The notes: generated by a model from the letters alone, not told the origin. Counted from the first letter of the stretch, positions 24,120 through 33,894 are shown. The stretch is DNA of 64,000 nucleotides from Streptomyces sp. NBC_01669 (GCF_026339735.1 NZ_JAPEQG010000001.1:3658001-3722000); one strand, 5' to 3'. Numbers and translations: made by a program.

Positions 24120-25838
24120 AAGACTGCTGAAAATCTTTTGCGTTCTGGCCCCGGACCGGCAGGTCCGGGGCCAGTCTTGTGAGCATGCAGGGGGAATGGG
24201 CCGGGGAGATGGTCGGGCCGGATGTGTGGGAGACCTGCCGGGAGTTGATCCCGGCAGGGAGTGTGTTCGCTTTCCTGGCCGAGCATCGTGAGGTGCTGTT
24301 CCCGCCGGAGTTCTTCGCGGACATGTATCCGTCGGCCAACGGACGGCCGTCGTTGCCGCCGCAGGTGCTGGCCGCGACGGTGGTACTGCAGAGCCTGCAG
24401 GGGCTGTCGGACTTCGAGACAGTCCAGGAACTGCGATGTGACCTGCGCTGGAAGGCCGCCTGCGGGCTGGGCCTGTACGACACCGCCTTCGATCCCTCGC
24501 TGCTGACCTATTTCCGGCGCCGGCTCGCCCGCTCGGCCGACCCGACGCGGATTTTCACCAAGGTCAAAGAGGTGGTGACTGCCACCGGTGTCCTCAGAGG
24601 AAAGCAGCGCCGGGCGCTGGACTCCACCGTCCTGGACGATGCGGTGGCCACTCAGGACACCGTCACCCAGATCGTGGCCGCGATCCGCCGCGTGATCCGT
24701 GAGGTCCCCGGCGCCGGCGAGGTCGCCGGCCGGTGGTGTACTGCTCACGACTACACCGACCCCGGCAAACCCAGGATCGCCTGGAATGACGAAGCCGCCC
24801 GCGAGGCGCTGGTCGACGCCCTGGTGACCGACGCGCTCAACATGCTCGGCCGTCTGCCCGAGCGTGAGCTGGGCGAGCGGGCCGCGAACGCGGTGGGCCT
24901 TCTCGCTCTCGTCGCAGGCCAGGACGTGGAGCCGGCCGAGGACTCCGACGGCCGCGACGGACGCTGGCGTATCGCCAGGCGCACCGTGCCCGACCGGACG
25001 GTGTCCACCGTCGACCCCGATGCCCGGCACATCCACAAGAACCGAACCCGCCACCAGGAGGGCTTCAAAGGACACGTGTCCTTCGAGCCAGAGGCCGGAC
25101 TGTTCACTGCCGTCGCGTTAACCAGCGGCTACGGGCCGGACAACCACGAGGCCGCCGTCGCGCTGGACCTGCTGGCCGACAAAGACCACAGCGAGGGCGA
25201 GACGCTGACCGTGCTCGGCGATTCCGCCTACGGCACCGGCGACCTGCGTGAACAACTGACCGCCCAGGGCCACGTCCTGGTGGTCAAGCCGCCGCCGTTG
25301 CGGCAGGCCGTCCCAGGAGGCTTCACCATCGACGACTTCCACGTCGACACCGACGCCGCCACCGTGACCTGCCCGGCCGGACAGACCGCGAACCTGGGCT
25401 GCACCAAGGCCGACGGGGGCCGCACCGCCCAGTTCAAACGGCTGTGCACCGGCTGCCCACTGCGGGAACGCTGCACAACCTCCAAGACCGGACGGGTTAT
25501 CAACGTCCACCCTCAGCACGAACTGCTGACCGCAGCCCGCGTCCAGGCCGCCACCGACACCGCCTGGCAGGACGAATACCGCCGATGGCGGCCCCCGGTC
25601 GAACGCGCCATCGCCTGGCTCGTCGCCCACGGCAACCGCAGAGTCCGCTACCGAGGCGTCATCGCCAACAACATCGCACTCCACCACCGCGCCGCCGCCC
25701 TCAACCTCCGCCGACTGATCAACCTCGGACTCACCCGCACCAACACCACCTGGCACCTCGCCCCGGCCACCCCATGACGAAGAAGGGGCCGCCCGGCCTA
25801 CGGCCGAACAGCCCCTCAACAAGATTTTCAGCAGTCTT
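24120..25838 (+). mobile_element. IS1182-family insertion sequence, complete
   Basis: 1,719 bp bounded by perfect terminal repeats AAGACTGCTGAAAATCTT (24120-24137 and inverted at 25821-25838) and flanked by CTAG on both sides (24116-24119, 25839-25842), consistent with a 4-bp target copy. The target without the element would read GGCCCTAGGCC, a palindrome. It carries one intact transposase gene and sits at the stop codon of hutH. Confidence 0.9.
24179..25777 (+). CDS. IS1182-family DDE transposase
   Basis: A 532-residue transposase with the N-terminal DUF772-type domain (PSLPPQVLAATVVLQSLQGL and DLRWKAACGLG), a DDE catalytic core beginning with ALDSTVLDDAVA (first Asp) and GDSAYGTGDLREQL (second Asp), and a Cys-rich insert (CTGCPLRERCTTSKTG) before the C-terminal helices with IERAIAWL-type sequence. 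The frame is uninterrupted, so the element may still be active. The start ATG at 24179 or 24185 follows GTGAGC without a strong ribosome site. Confidence 0.92.
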   Translation: MSMQGEWAGEMVGPDVWETCRELIPAGSVFAFLAEHREVLFPPEFFADMYPSANGRPSLPPQVLAATVVLQSLQGLSDFETVQELRCDLRWKAACGLGLYDTAFDPSLLTYFRRRLARSADPTRIFTKVKEVVTATGVLRGKQRRALDSTVLDDAVATQDTVTQIVAAIRRVIREVPGAGEVAGRWCTAHDYTDPGKPRIAWNDEAAREALVDALVTDALNMLGRLPERELGERAANAVGLLALVAGQDVEPAEDSDGRDGRWRIARRTVPDRTVSTVDPDARHIHKNRTRHQEGFKGHVSFEPEAGLFTAVALTSGYGPDNHEAAVALDLLADKDHSEGETLTVLGDSAYGTGDLREQLTAQGHVLVVKPPPLRQAVPGGFTIDDFHVDTDAATVTCPAGQTANLGCTKADGGRTAQFKRLCTGCPLRERCTTSKTGRVINVHPQHELLTAARVQAATDTAWQDEYRRWRPPVERAIAWLVAHGNRRVRYRGVIANNIALHHRAAALNLRRLINLGLTRTNTTWHLAPATP

Positions 25839-27389
25839 CTAGGCCAGTGCGCCGGTGACGGGCTCCACCGCAGCCACCAGCTTCCCGCTCCGCACGAACG
25901 CGTCCGCGGCAGCCAGATCCGGCGACAGGAACCGGTCCGGGCCGGGCCCCTCGACGCCGGCCGCCCGCAGCGCCTCGATCGCGGCGAGGGACGCGGGCGC
26001 CGGGGCGAGGCCCTGGGCGGAGCGCAGTTCGATGGCGCGAGTCGCCGCGTACAGCTCGACGGCGACGATCCGGCCGAGGTTCTCCACCGCGGTACGGAGC
26101 TTGCGCGCCGCCGACCAGCCCATGGAGACGTGGTCCTCCTGCATCGCGGAGGACGGGATCGAGTCCGCCGACGCCGGGACCGCGAGCCGCTTCATCTCAC
26201 TGACCAGGGCGGCCTGCGTGTACTGGGCGATCATCAGACCCGAGTCGACACCGGCGTCGTCGGCGAGGAACGGCGGGAGCCCGTGCGAACGGTTCTTGTC
26301 CAGCAGCCGGTCCGTGCGGCGCTCGGTGATCGAGCCGAGGTCTGCGGCGACGATCGCCAGGAAGTCCAGCACGTACGCCACCGGGGCGCCGTGGAAGTTG
26401 CCGTTGGACTCGACGCGGCCGTCCGGCAGGACGACGGGGTTGTCGACGGCGGAGGCCAGCTCGCGGTCGGCGACGATCCCGGCGTACGCAAGGGTGTCCC
26501 GCCCGGCGCCGTTGACCTGGGGCGCGCACCGCACGGAGTAGGCGTCCTGGACACGCGGGGCGTCGTCCTGGTGGTGGCCGGTGAGGCCGGACCCGGCGAG
26601 CACCCGCAGCATGTTGTCGGCGCTGACGCCCTGGCCGGGGTGCGGGCGGATGGCGTGCAGCTCCGGGGCGAGGACCTTCTCCGTGCCGAGCAGCGCCTCC
26701 AGGCTGAGCGCGGCGGTGATGTCGGCGGAGGTGTAGAGGTTCTTCAGGTCGGCGAGGGCCATCACCAGCATCCCGAGCATGCCGTCGGTGCCGTTGAGGA
26801 GGGCGAGGCCCTCCTTCTCGCGCAGTTCGACAGGGGCGATGCCGTGCGCGGCGAGGAGCTCACCGGCCGGGCGCACGACACCGTCGGGGCCCTCCGCGTC
26901 ACCCTCGCCCATCAGCGTCAGGGCGCAGTGCGAGAGCGGTGCCAGGTCGCCGGAGCAGCCGAGCGAGCCGTACTCGTGCACGACGGGGGTGATGCCCGCG
27001 TTCAGTACGTCGGCCATGGTCTGGGCGACCTCGGGGCGGACGCCGGTGTGGCCGGAGCAGACCGTCTTCAGGCGCAGGAACATCAGCGCCCGCACGACCT
27101 CGCGCTCGACGCGCGGGCCCATCCCGGCCGCGTGCGAGCGGACGATGTTGCGCTGGAGCTGGGCCCGCAGGTCGGGGCTGATGTGCCGGCTGGCGAGCGC
27201 GCCGAAGCCGGTGGAGACGCCGTAGACCGGCTCGGGCTTGGCGGCCAGCGCGTCCACGATCTCGCGGGCGGCGGCGAGCGCGCTGACTGCGGCTGCGGAG
27301 AGCTCGACGCGGGCTCCCGCGCGAGCCACGGCGATGACGTCCTCTGCGGTGGTACCGGACGTCCCCACCACGACTGTGTGCATATCCAT
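25839..27389 (-). CDS. hutH: histidine ammonia-lyase (histidase)
   Basis: A 516-residue enzyme that deaminates histidine to urocanate, the first step of histidine breakdown. The cofactor-forming triad is Cys-Ser-Gly at 145-147 (GSLGCSGDLAPL) instead of the usual Ala-Ser-Gly. Histidase stretches such as GVSTGFGALA, HTGVRPEVAQTMADVLN, GNFHGAPVAY and PSSAMQEDHVSMG are all present. The TAG stop lies in the CTAG flank of the IS element, so the reading frame is complete. ATG 27389 or 27383 may be the start. Confidence 0.92.
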   Translation of the reverse strand: MDMHTVVVGTSGTTAEDVIAVARAGARVELSAAAVSALAAAREIVDALAAKPEPVYGVSTGFGALASRHISPDLRAQLQRNIVRSHAAGMGPRVEREVVRALMFLRLKTVCSGHTGVRPEVAQTMADVLNAGITPVVHEYGSLGCSGDLAPLSHCALTLMGEGDAEGPDGVVRPAGELLAAHGIAPVELREKEGLALLNGTDGMLGMLVMALADLKNLYTSADITAALSLEALLGTEKVLAPELHAIRPHPGQGVSADNMLRVLAGSGLTGHHQDDAPRVQDAYSVRCAPQVNGAGRDTLAYAGIVADRELASAVDNPVVLPDGRVESNGNFHGAPVAYVLDFLAIVAADLGSITERRTDRLLDKNRSHGLPPFLADDAGVDSGLMIAQYTQAALVSEMKRLAVPASADSIPSSAMQEDHVSMGWSAARKLRTAVENLGRIVAVELYAATRAIELRSAQGLAPAPASLAAIEALRAAGVEGPGPDRFLSPDLAAADAFVRSGKLVAAVEPVTGALA

Positions 27390-27479
27390 ATTCAGAAGCG
27401 TACGGACTGAAACTCTCCATGTCACTAGTGGTCGTGCGGTTGACCCCTTACCGATCCCGATCGCGGTTGCGCACGAGCG

Positions 27480-28661
27480 CTACGGACGGCTGCCGCGCAG
27501 CCGGCGGCGATCATGGGCGGACTTCGGCGGCGAGTCGGCCAGCCGGATGACCTCGCCGTCCCGCCCCGCCACCACCGGTTTCGTCGAGCGGGCCGCCTTC
27601 GCCCGGTACTGGGCGGCGTCCGCCAGCCGGAAGAGCCGCCGGGCCGAGACCACCGGACCGATCGGGTCACCGGTCGATGCGATCCCGCAGGCGACCCCGT
27701 CACCATGCTCCAACTCCGATGCGCGGTCGCAGAGTTCGGTGGCCACCCGGATCACCTCGTCCGCCTCGGGGCCCACGGCGAGCAGACAGAACTCGTCACC
27801 GCCGAGCCGGGCCGCGAGCGCGCCCGGCAGCATCGCGCCACACCGTGACAGCACCGAGCCGAAACGTTCCAGCAGTCGGTCGCCGACCGCGTGGCCGAGC
27901 GTGTCGTTGACCCCCTTCAGGCCGTTCAGGTCGCAGACGACCAGGCTGACCACCGAGCCGTCGGCATGGTGCCGTTCCACCGCCTCGTCGAGCCGCGTAT
28001 CGACGAGGCGGCGGTTGGCCAGCCCCGTCAGCGGGTCGGTGAAGGCGAGTTTGCGGACCTCTTCGAGGCGCTCGGTCTGGGAGATCCCGGCGGCGACGAC
28101 GGCGGCCAGCACGGTCGCGAAGTCCGCGTCCTCCCGCCCGAACATCGGCTCCCCCACCGGTCGCGCCACATAGAGCTCACCCCAGGCCCGCCCGTGCAGC
28201 ACGATCGGCGCGACCACACAGCAGCCGCGCCGGCGGCGCCGCAGAGCCGCCACGCGCTGATGGTAGTAACCGCTCCCGTGTCCGCCCGCACCCGCCGACT
28301 TCGCGTCGGACGCGGCACCGTCCTCGCCGACCGGCCCGTCGGCCGTCTCCACCCAGGCGTCCGGTTCACCACCCCCCGCCCACCGCTCGTGCAGGAACTC
28401 GGTGATCTCCGGGAACTCGTGCACCGGGTACGTCTCCTCGTCGGGGAACTCCTCCTCCCCCTCGGCCCGTTCACCCGCGTTCACCAGTACCCGGAGCCGA
28501 CCCGGCCCGCGCTCCCACACGGAGAGCGCGGCGAAACTGCCGCCCAACGCCTCGCACGCCCCCAGCGCGGCCGCCCGCCAGGACTCGCGCGGGGTATGCG
28601 CCGCAGCCATCGACTGCGCAAGCGATACGACGGCCCGCAGCCGCACATCCTCACCACCCAT
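27480..28661 (-). CDS. GAF-GGDEF diguanylate cyclase
   Basis: A 393-residue soluble protein. Residues 1-200 form a GAF-like sensor with a low-complexity insert near 115-130. The GGDEF domain follows from about 205 (FTDPLTGLANRRLVDTRLDE) with an intact ARLGGDEF active site. No RxxD inhibitory site precedes the motif. It should make c-di-GMP, which in Streptomyces holds BldD in its dimeric repressing form. I think this is the S. coelicolor CdgE equivalent but cannot confirm. It is the last gene before hutH in the same direction. Confidence 0.85.
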   Translation of the reverse strand: MGGEDVRLRAVVSLAQSMAAAHTPRESWRAAALGACEALGGSFAALSVWERGPGRLRVLVNAGERAEGEEEFPDEETYPVHEFPEITEFLHERWAGGGEPDAWVETADGPVGEDGAASDAKSAGAGGHGSGYYHQRVAALRRRRRGCCVVAPIVLHGRAWGELYVARPVGEPMFGREDADFATVLAAVVAAGISQTERLEEVRKLAFTDPLTGLANRRLVDTRLDEAVERHHADGSVVSLVVCDLNGLKGVNDTLGHAVGDRLLERFGSVLSRCGAMLPGALAARLGGDEFCLLAVGPEADEVIRVATELCDRASELEHGDGVACGIASTGDPIGPVVSARRLFRLADAAQYRAKAARSTKPVVAGRDGEVIRLADSPPKSAHDRRRLRGSRP

Positions 28662-28747
28662 CGTTACATCGTATGTAGATCTGTGGTGATTTGATCAACT
28701 TGGAGCCGTGAATCGCCTGCTCTGCGCGTCGGAACCATGACGTACCG

Positions 28748-29560
28748 TTACTCGCCGGGCCAGTTCGGCTTCCGCTTCTCGTTGAACGCGGCCACGCCCT
28801 CGGCCCGGTCCCCGGAGAAGGCCACCGAGCGCCAGGCCGCGTCCTCCACTTCCAGTCCGGCCCGCAGATCGAGCCCGTGGCCGAGCCGCAGCGCACGCTT
28901 CGCAGCGCGCAGACCCACCGGCGAGTTGGCCGCGATCCGCCCGGCGAGCGCGAGCGCCCGCGTCCGGTCCTCCCCGGCCTCCACCAGCTCGTCGACGAGC
29001 CCCAACTCCCTTGCCTCAGCGGCCTCCACCCGCCGGGCGGTGAAGACCAGCTCGGCGGCGCGCGCCGCCCCGACCCGGCGCGGCAGCAACTGGGTACCGC
29101 CGCCCCCCGGGATGACACCGACCGACACCTCCGGCAGCCCCACCACGGCGGTCCGGTCGGCGACGATCAGATCGCAGGAGAGAGCCAGCTCGAATCCGCC
29201 GCCGAGGGCGAACCCGTGCACGGCGGCCACCGTCGGCATCGGCAGGTCGAGGACGCCGGTGTAGGCGGCGCGGGCGGTGGGCCGCTGCCGCACCAGCTCG
29301 GCGTCGGTGAAGGAGTTCCGCTCCTTGAGGTCCGCGCCCACGCAGAAGGCGCGCTCGTGGCTGGAGGTGAGGACGGTGACCCGCACGGCGGGGTCGGCGG
29401 CGAGCGCCGCACAGGCGGCACCGATCGAGCGGGCCATGTCCGTGGACACGGCATTCATGGCCTTGGGCCGGTCAAGAACCAGTTCGGCGACATGGTCCTG
29501 GCCCTCATGGACCCGTACGACGACGAACTCCCCGAACCGCTGCTCGGACGTGACGGTCAT
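28748..29560 (-). CDS. enoyl-CoA hydratase/isomerase family protein
   Basis: A 270-residue crotonase-fold protein. The CoA oxyanion hole lies in AFCVGADLKER and HGFALGGGFELAL. The two catalytic-type glutamates are present in GGGFELAL and LPEVSVGVIPGGGGT. These two acids favour true hydratase activity on short acyl-CoAs. Residual family members (isomerase, dehalogenase) cannot be excluded. It is downstream of adenylate cyclase or stands alone; the 76-bp gap has no terminator. Confidence 0.88.
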   Translation of the reverse strand: MTVTSEQRFGEFVVVRVHEGQDHVAELVLDRPKAMNAVSTDMARSIGAACAALAADPAVRVTVLTSSHERAFCVGADLKERNSFTDAELVRQRPTARAAYTGVLDLPMPTVAAVHGFALGGGFELALSCDLIVADRTAVVGLPEVSVGVIPGGGGTQLLPRRVGAARAAELVFTARRVEAAEARELGLVDELVEAGEDRTRALALAGRIAANSPVGLRAAKRALRLGHGLDLRAGLEVEDAAWRSVAFSGDRAEGVAAFNEKRKPNWPGE

Positions 29561-29635
29561 GACTGCACCCCTCCGGTTAACGAGCGTTACCGGAGGGATC
29601 CTAGGGGGTGTACGCGATCGCGCCCCGGGGCGCGG

Positions 29636-30808
29636 TCAGGACATACCGCGCCGGGCCAGCAGCCACGGCTCCACCACGCCGAGCCCACGCACCGGCCGCT
29701 GCCACATCGGCTGCAGCCCGTACCGGTACTTCGGCACGGCCAGCGGCTCCACGCCGTTCTCGCGCTCCTTCTCGGCCGCCGCGGCCTCCTCCGCCGCCTG
29801 CGCCTCGGAGGCCGGGGCGTCGCCCGTACGCGTCAGCTCCTCCGCGAACGCGCCGTCCACCAGCACGGCGTCCTTGGGCGCTATCGAGGTGAGCCGGCTG
29901 GCGAGGTTCACCGTCGTGCCGAAGACATCGCCCATCCGGGTCGTGACGGTGCCGAAGGCGATGCCGACGCGGAGCGCGGGCATCGTCTCGTCCTGGGCCA
30001 TCGCCTCTATCAGGCGCAGCGCGATCTCGGCCGCCGTGCCCGCGTCGTCGGCGGCGAAGAGGACCTCGTCACCGAGAGTCTTGATGAGCCGGCCGCCGTG
30101 CGCGGCGACCAGGTCGGCGCAGGTCGTCTCGAACGACTCGACGAGCTCGCCGAGCTCCTCCTCCTCCAGCCGCCGGGTCAGCCGGGTGAAGCCGACCAGG
30201 TCCGCGAAGCCGACGGCGAGCCTGCGGTCCACCATCTCGTCGTCGTCGGCCGCCTGCACCACCCGGCCGGTCGCGGCGGCGAGCTGGCGCCGCCAGACAT
30301 AGATGAGGAACTCCTCCAGCTCCGGCAGGAGCAGCTCCACCAGGGGATACGTGACCTCGGTGCGGGTCATGCCGGGCTCGGGCGGCTCGGTCAGCCCCTC
30401 CAGGAAGGAATCGATCTGCCATTCCGCCAGCCGGGCGGTGGTCTGCCCGGTGGACCGGGCGACCTGCACCGCCATGGGCTCGCTGAGCAGTCCCGCCTCC
30501 ACGAGTCCCGCGAGCCGCCGCAGCGCGAGCACGTCCGCCTCGGTCAGCGCCTTCGCCTGCCCGATGTCGGCGAACCCCATGGCACGCCAGAACCGCGACG
30601 CCAGGTCCATCGAGACACCGGCGGTACGGGCCGCCTGGAACGGGGTGTAGCGGCGGTCCGCCCCCAGGATCAGCTGTTCCAGCCGGATCGCGAGGGGATC
30701 GTCGGTCGGTTCCGCCGTGTGGTCGACTTCGTGATGCGGCGTCGCGTGGACCGAGGGTTCCGATGGGGGCTCCGCGCCCGCGCCGGAGCTCGTGTCGTCG
30801 ACGGTCAC
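29636..30808 (-). CDS. cya: class III adenylate cyclase
   Basis: A 390-residue soluble protein. The N-terminal half has a helical winged-helix-like segment (RRYTPFQAARTAGVSMDLAS) followed by helices. The class III catalytic domain starts around residue 200 with the metal-binding aspartates in VGFADLVGFTRL and TLGDEVLFAADD. The gene order (near birA/pccB) fits the S. coelicolor cya gene, which is known to make cAMP needed for germination. The chain lacks membrane helices. ATG 30808 is the natural start. Confidence 0.88.
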   Translation of the reverse strand: MTVDDTSSGAGAEPPSEPSVHATPHHEVDHTAEPTDDPLAIRLEQLILGADRRYTPFQAARTAGVSMDLASRFWRAMGFADIGQAKALTEADVLALRRLAGLVEAGLLSEPMAVQVARSTGQTTARLAEWQIDSFLEGLTEPPEPGMTRTEVTYPLVELLLPELEEFLIYVWRRQLAAATGRVVQAADDDEMVDRRLAVGFADLVGFTRLTRRLEEEELGELVESFETTCADLVAAHGGRLIKTLGDEVLFAADDAGTAAEIALRLIEAMAQDETMPALRVGIAFGTVTTRMGDVFGTTVNLASRLTSIAPKDAVLVDGAFAEELTRTGDAPASEAQAAEEAAAAEKERENGVEPLAVPKYRYGLQPMWQRPVRGLGVVEPWLLARRGMS

Positions 30809-30890
30809 CAGCCGCCTCCTGCCCGTTCCCTGCGCACTGCCCTGCCGATCTGTCGGTGGATCGCCTCAACGATACGGCAGGTGTGCGCTA

Positions 30891-30905
30891 CCTCACTAAG
30901 TGAGG
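30891..30905. promoter_or_regulatory. dyad upstream of cya
   Basis: CCTCACT-A-AGTGAGG is a perfect 7-bp inverted repeat 83 bp upstream of the cya start. It could be an operator. No known binding protein is proposed. Confidence 0.45.
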
Positions 30906-31177
30906 GCGCCCTGGTACGGGACCGGCCCGGGGCCGGGGGCGTGGGGGTTCGCTCCCCGGCGGGTGGTTCCCACCGGGACGGCCGGACCGGGCACCCCCGT
31001 ACGGGGCCGGGCCGGAAGCTCGTGGTGGCTGCGGGTGGTGGGCCACGGCGCCCCCCGTACGTGGCGGGGGCGCCATGGGACCGGGCCGTCCACGCGGCGC
31101 GCGGGTGCCGCCGGTGGGCGCTCCGGCAAGGTCCAGTGCCGTGACCGGCCATGTTTGCCCCATGAGGAGCGTCGTCC

Positions 31178-31212
31178 GGTGCGTGCGGTCGCAAGGCGGC
31201 CGGAAGTCCTCG
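31178..31212. repeat. partial copy of the MITE-type repeat
   Basis: GGTGCGTGCGGTCGCAAGGC and the following GGCCGGAAGTCCTCG match the inner left arm of the element at 45039-45245 at most positions, without its termini. Confidence 0.6.
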
Positions 31213-31230
31213 AGCTTGCCGGGAGGGGCA

Positions 31231-32097
31231 CTAGGTGAGACCGCCCTCCGCGCCCCTCAGGTGGACGATGTCGCCCGCCGACACCGGTTCCTGGAGGCCT
31301 TCGTCGGTGGACAGGATCAGGCGGCCGTCGCCGTCGATCGCCACCGCCTCACCGGTGAGGGAACGGTCGCCGGGGAGCTGGGCGCGTACCGTCCGCCCCA
31401 GCGTCGCGCAGCCCGCCGCGTACGCCGCCTGGAGGCCGCTCTCCGCCGCGTCGCCGTCGGCCGCGCGCCATTCCTCGTACCAGTGCTCCAGCGAGCGCAG
31501 CACGCCCCGCAGCAGCGTCTCCCGGTCGGTGGAGACCGCTCCGGCCAGGGCGAGGGAGGCGGCGTTGGGGGCGGGGAGCTCGTCCGCGTGCAGGGAGACG
31601 TTGACGCCGATACCGACCACGACGCCGTTCGCGGCGCGCTCGGCCAGGATGCCGCCCGCCTTCCGCTCCTCGCCCGCCACCGTGACCAGCAGGTCGTTCG
31701 GCCATTTCAGCGCCATGTCGACGCCCGCCGCCTTGGCCAGGCCGGTCGCCGCCGCGACACCGGCGAGCAACGGCAGCCAGCCCCAGCGATGGACCGGTAC
31801 GCCGTCGCCGGGCGTCAGGTAGACGGAGAAGAACAGGCCGGAGCGGGCGGGCGCCGTCCAGGTCCGGTCGAGGCGGCCTCGGCCCGCGGTCTGTTCCTCG
31901 GCGATCAGGACCGTGCCCTCGGTGAGTTCCGCGGCCCGTCCCGCGAGGTCGGAGTTGGTGGAACCGGTCGTGTCCACGACGTCGAGTGAGGTCCACAGTC
32001 CGCCGGGCCGCAGCAGTCCGCGGCGCAGCGCGGGGACGTTCAGGGGCGGCCGGTCCAGGTCCGACCAGCGGTTCTGTGACGCATCCGGAGGTGTCAT
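31231..32097 (-). CDS. birA: biotin--[acetyl-CoA-carboxylase] ligase
   Basis: A 288-residue ligase that activates biotin and attaches it to the lysine of carboxyl-carrier domains. The biotinyl-AMP loop GRGRLDRTW, the DTTGSTNSDL motif, the KWPNDLL motif and the C-terminal SH3-like domain (TGEAVAIDGDGRLIL) are all present. There is no N-terminal helix-turn-helix, so it is an enzyme and not a repressor. It is divergent from pccB, whose partner AccA2 it must biotinylate. Confidence 0.92.
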   Translation of the reverse strand: MTPPDASQNRWSDLDRPPLNVPALRRGLLRPGGLWTSLDVVDTTGSTNSDLAGRAAELTEGTVLIAEEQTAGRGRLDRTWTAPARSGLFFSVYLTPGDGVPVHRWGWLPLLAGVAAATGLAKAAGVDMALKWPNDLLVTVAGEERKAGGILAERAANGVVVGIGVNVSLHADELPAPNAASLALAGAVSTDRETLLRGVLRSLEHWYEEWRAADGDAAESGLQAAYAAGCATLGRTVRAQLPGDRSLTGEAVAIDGDGRLILSTDEGLQEPVSAGDIVHLRGAEGGLT

Positions 32098-32296
32098 GCA
32101 AGCCACCCTAGGTGTGGCAAACGACGCACTGCCGAACGGTATCCGCGCCGATACGCTACGGATCAGTAGCCATTCAGTACCTTCGGCAGCTGCCCGGCCG
32201 GCCGTCCCCACGCACACATCGCGCACCCGGCCGCGCACGCAGCCGTAGAACCCACCAGTCAGTCGTCCCCGTGACCAGGCAGGGAGCCGCCACCCG

Positions 32297-33880
32297 ATGT
32301 CCGAGCCGGAAGAGATCGACATCCACACCACCGCGGGCAAGATCGCGGACCTGCAGCGCCGTATCGACGAGGCGACACACGCCGGTTCCGCACGCGCGGT
32401 CGAAAAGCAGCACGCCAAGGGCAAGTTGACCGCCCGCGAGCGGGTCGATCTCCTGCTCGACGAGGGCTCCTTCGTGGAGCTCGACGAATTCGCCCGGCAC
32501 CGCTCCACCAACTTCGGCATCGAGAAGAACCGCCCGTACGGAGACGGTGTCGTCACCGGCTACGGCACGGTCGACGGCCGCCCCGTCTGCGTGTATTCGC
32601 AGGACTTCACCATCTTCGGCGGCTCGCTCGGCGAGGTCTACGGTGAGAAAATCGTCAAGGTGATGGACTTCGCGCTGAAGACCGGCTGCCCGGTCATCGG
32701 CATCAACGACGGCGGCGGCGCACGGATCCAGGAGGGTGTGGCCGCGCTCGGTCTGTTCGCCGAGATCTTCCGCCGCAATGTGCTCGCCTCGGGTGTCGTC
32801 CCGCAGATCTCGCTGATCGTCGGACCGTGCGCCGGTGGCGCGGTCTACTCCCCCGCGATCACCGACTTCACCGTCATGGTCGACCAGACCTCGCACATGT
32901 TCATCACGGGTCCCGACGTCATCAAGACGGTGACCGGTGAGGACGTCGGCTTCGAGGAGCTGGGCGGCGCCCGTACGCACAACACCACCTCGGGTGTGGC
33001 GCATCACATGGCGGGGGACGAGAAGGACGCCATCGAGTACGTCAAGTCGCTGCTGTCCTACCTCCCGTCGAACAACCTCTCCGAGGCGCCCGCCTTCCCG
33101 GAGGAGGCGGATCTCACGGTGACCGACGAGGACCGTGAGCTCGACACCCTCATCCCGGACTCGGCGAACCAGCCGTACGACATGCACACCGCCATCGAGC
33201 ATGTGCTGGACGACGGCGAGTTCCTGGAGACGCAGGCCCTGTTCGCGCCGAACATCATCACCGGTTTCGGGCGTGTCGAGGGCTACCCCGTCGGCATCGT
33301 CGCCAACCAGCCGATGCAGTTCGCGGGCTGTCTGGACATCAACGCGAGCGAGAAGGCCGCACGCTTCGTCCGTACCTGCGACGCGTTCAACGTGCCCGTG
33401 CTGACCTTCGTCGACGTCCCCGGCTTCCTGCCCGGCGTCGACCAGGAGTACGGCGGCATCATCCGGCGCGGCGCCAAGCTGATCTACGCGTACGCGGAGG
33501 CGACCGTCCCGCTGATCACGGTGATCACCCGCAAGGCGTTCGGCGGCGCGTACGACGTCATGGGCTCCAAGCACCTGGGCGCCGACATCAACCTCGCCTG
33601 GCCGACCGCACAGATCGCGGTGATGGGCGCGCAGGGTGCTGTGAACATCCTGCACCGCCGCACGATCGCGGCCGCCGAGGATCAGGAGGCGACCCGCGCC
33701 GAGCTGATCGCCGACTACGAGGACGCGCTGCTCAACCCGTACGTGGCGGCCGAACGCGGCTACGTGGACGCGGTGATCATGCCGTCCGACACCCGGGCAC
33801 ACGTGGTGAAGGGGCTGCGCCAGCTGCGCACGAAGCGGGAATCCCTGCCCCCGAAGAAGCACGGCAACATCCCCCTCTAG
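32297..33880 (+). CDS. pccB: acyl-CoA (propionyl-CoA) carboxylase beta subunit
   Basis: A 527-residue carboxyltransferase that moves the carboxyl group from biotin to propionyl-CoA or acetyl-CoA. Two crotonase-like halves are seen: DGGGARIQEGVAALG and GPCAGGAVYSPAITDF in the first, FVDVPGFLPGVDQEYGGIIR and RKAFGGAYDVMGSKH in the second. The epsilon subunit gene follows by 14 bp and AccA2 is 2 kb on, as in the S. coelicolor propionyl-CoA carboxylase set, which makes methylmalonyl-CoA for polyketides. The exact acyl specificity depends on one residue I cannot rank here. Confidence 0.92.
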   Translation: MSEPEEIDIHTTAGKIADLQRRIDEATHAGSARAVEKQHAKGKLTARERVDLLLDEGSFVELDEFARHRSTNFGIEKNRPYGDGVVTGYGTVDGRPVCVYSQDFTIFGGSLGEVYGEKIVKVMDFALKTGCPVIGINDGGGARIQEGVAALGLFAEIFRRNVLASGVVPQISLIVGPCAGGAVYSPAITDFTVMVDQTSHMFITGPDVIKTVTGEDVGFEELGGARTHNTTSGVAHHMAGDEKDAIEYVKSLLSYLPSNNLSEAPAFPEEADLTVTDEDRELDTLIPDSANQPYDMHTAIEHVLDDGEFLETQALFAPNIITGFGRVEGYPVGIVANQPMQFAGCLDINASEKAARFVRTCDAFNVPVLTFVDVPGFLPGVDQEYGGIIRRGAKLIYAYAEATVPLITVITRKAFGGAYDVMGSKHLGADINLAWPTAQIAVMGAQGAVNILHRRTIAAAEDQEATRAELIADYEDALLNPYVAAERGYVDAVIMPSDTRAHVVKGLRQLRTKRESLPPKKHGNIPL

Positions 33881-33894
33881 AAAGGGTCCTGACC

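Larger units (their letters stand above)
30809..31230. other. GC-rich gap between cya and birA
   Basis: 422 bp between a start and a stop on the same strand. It holds a 15-bp dyad near the cya start (30891-30905), G/C-rich runs that could form hairpins (30920-31000) and a repeat fragment at 31178. No credible gene is seen. Confidence 0.6.
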
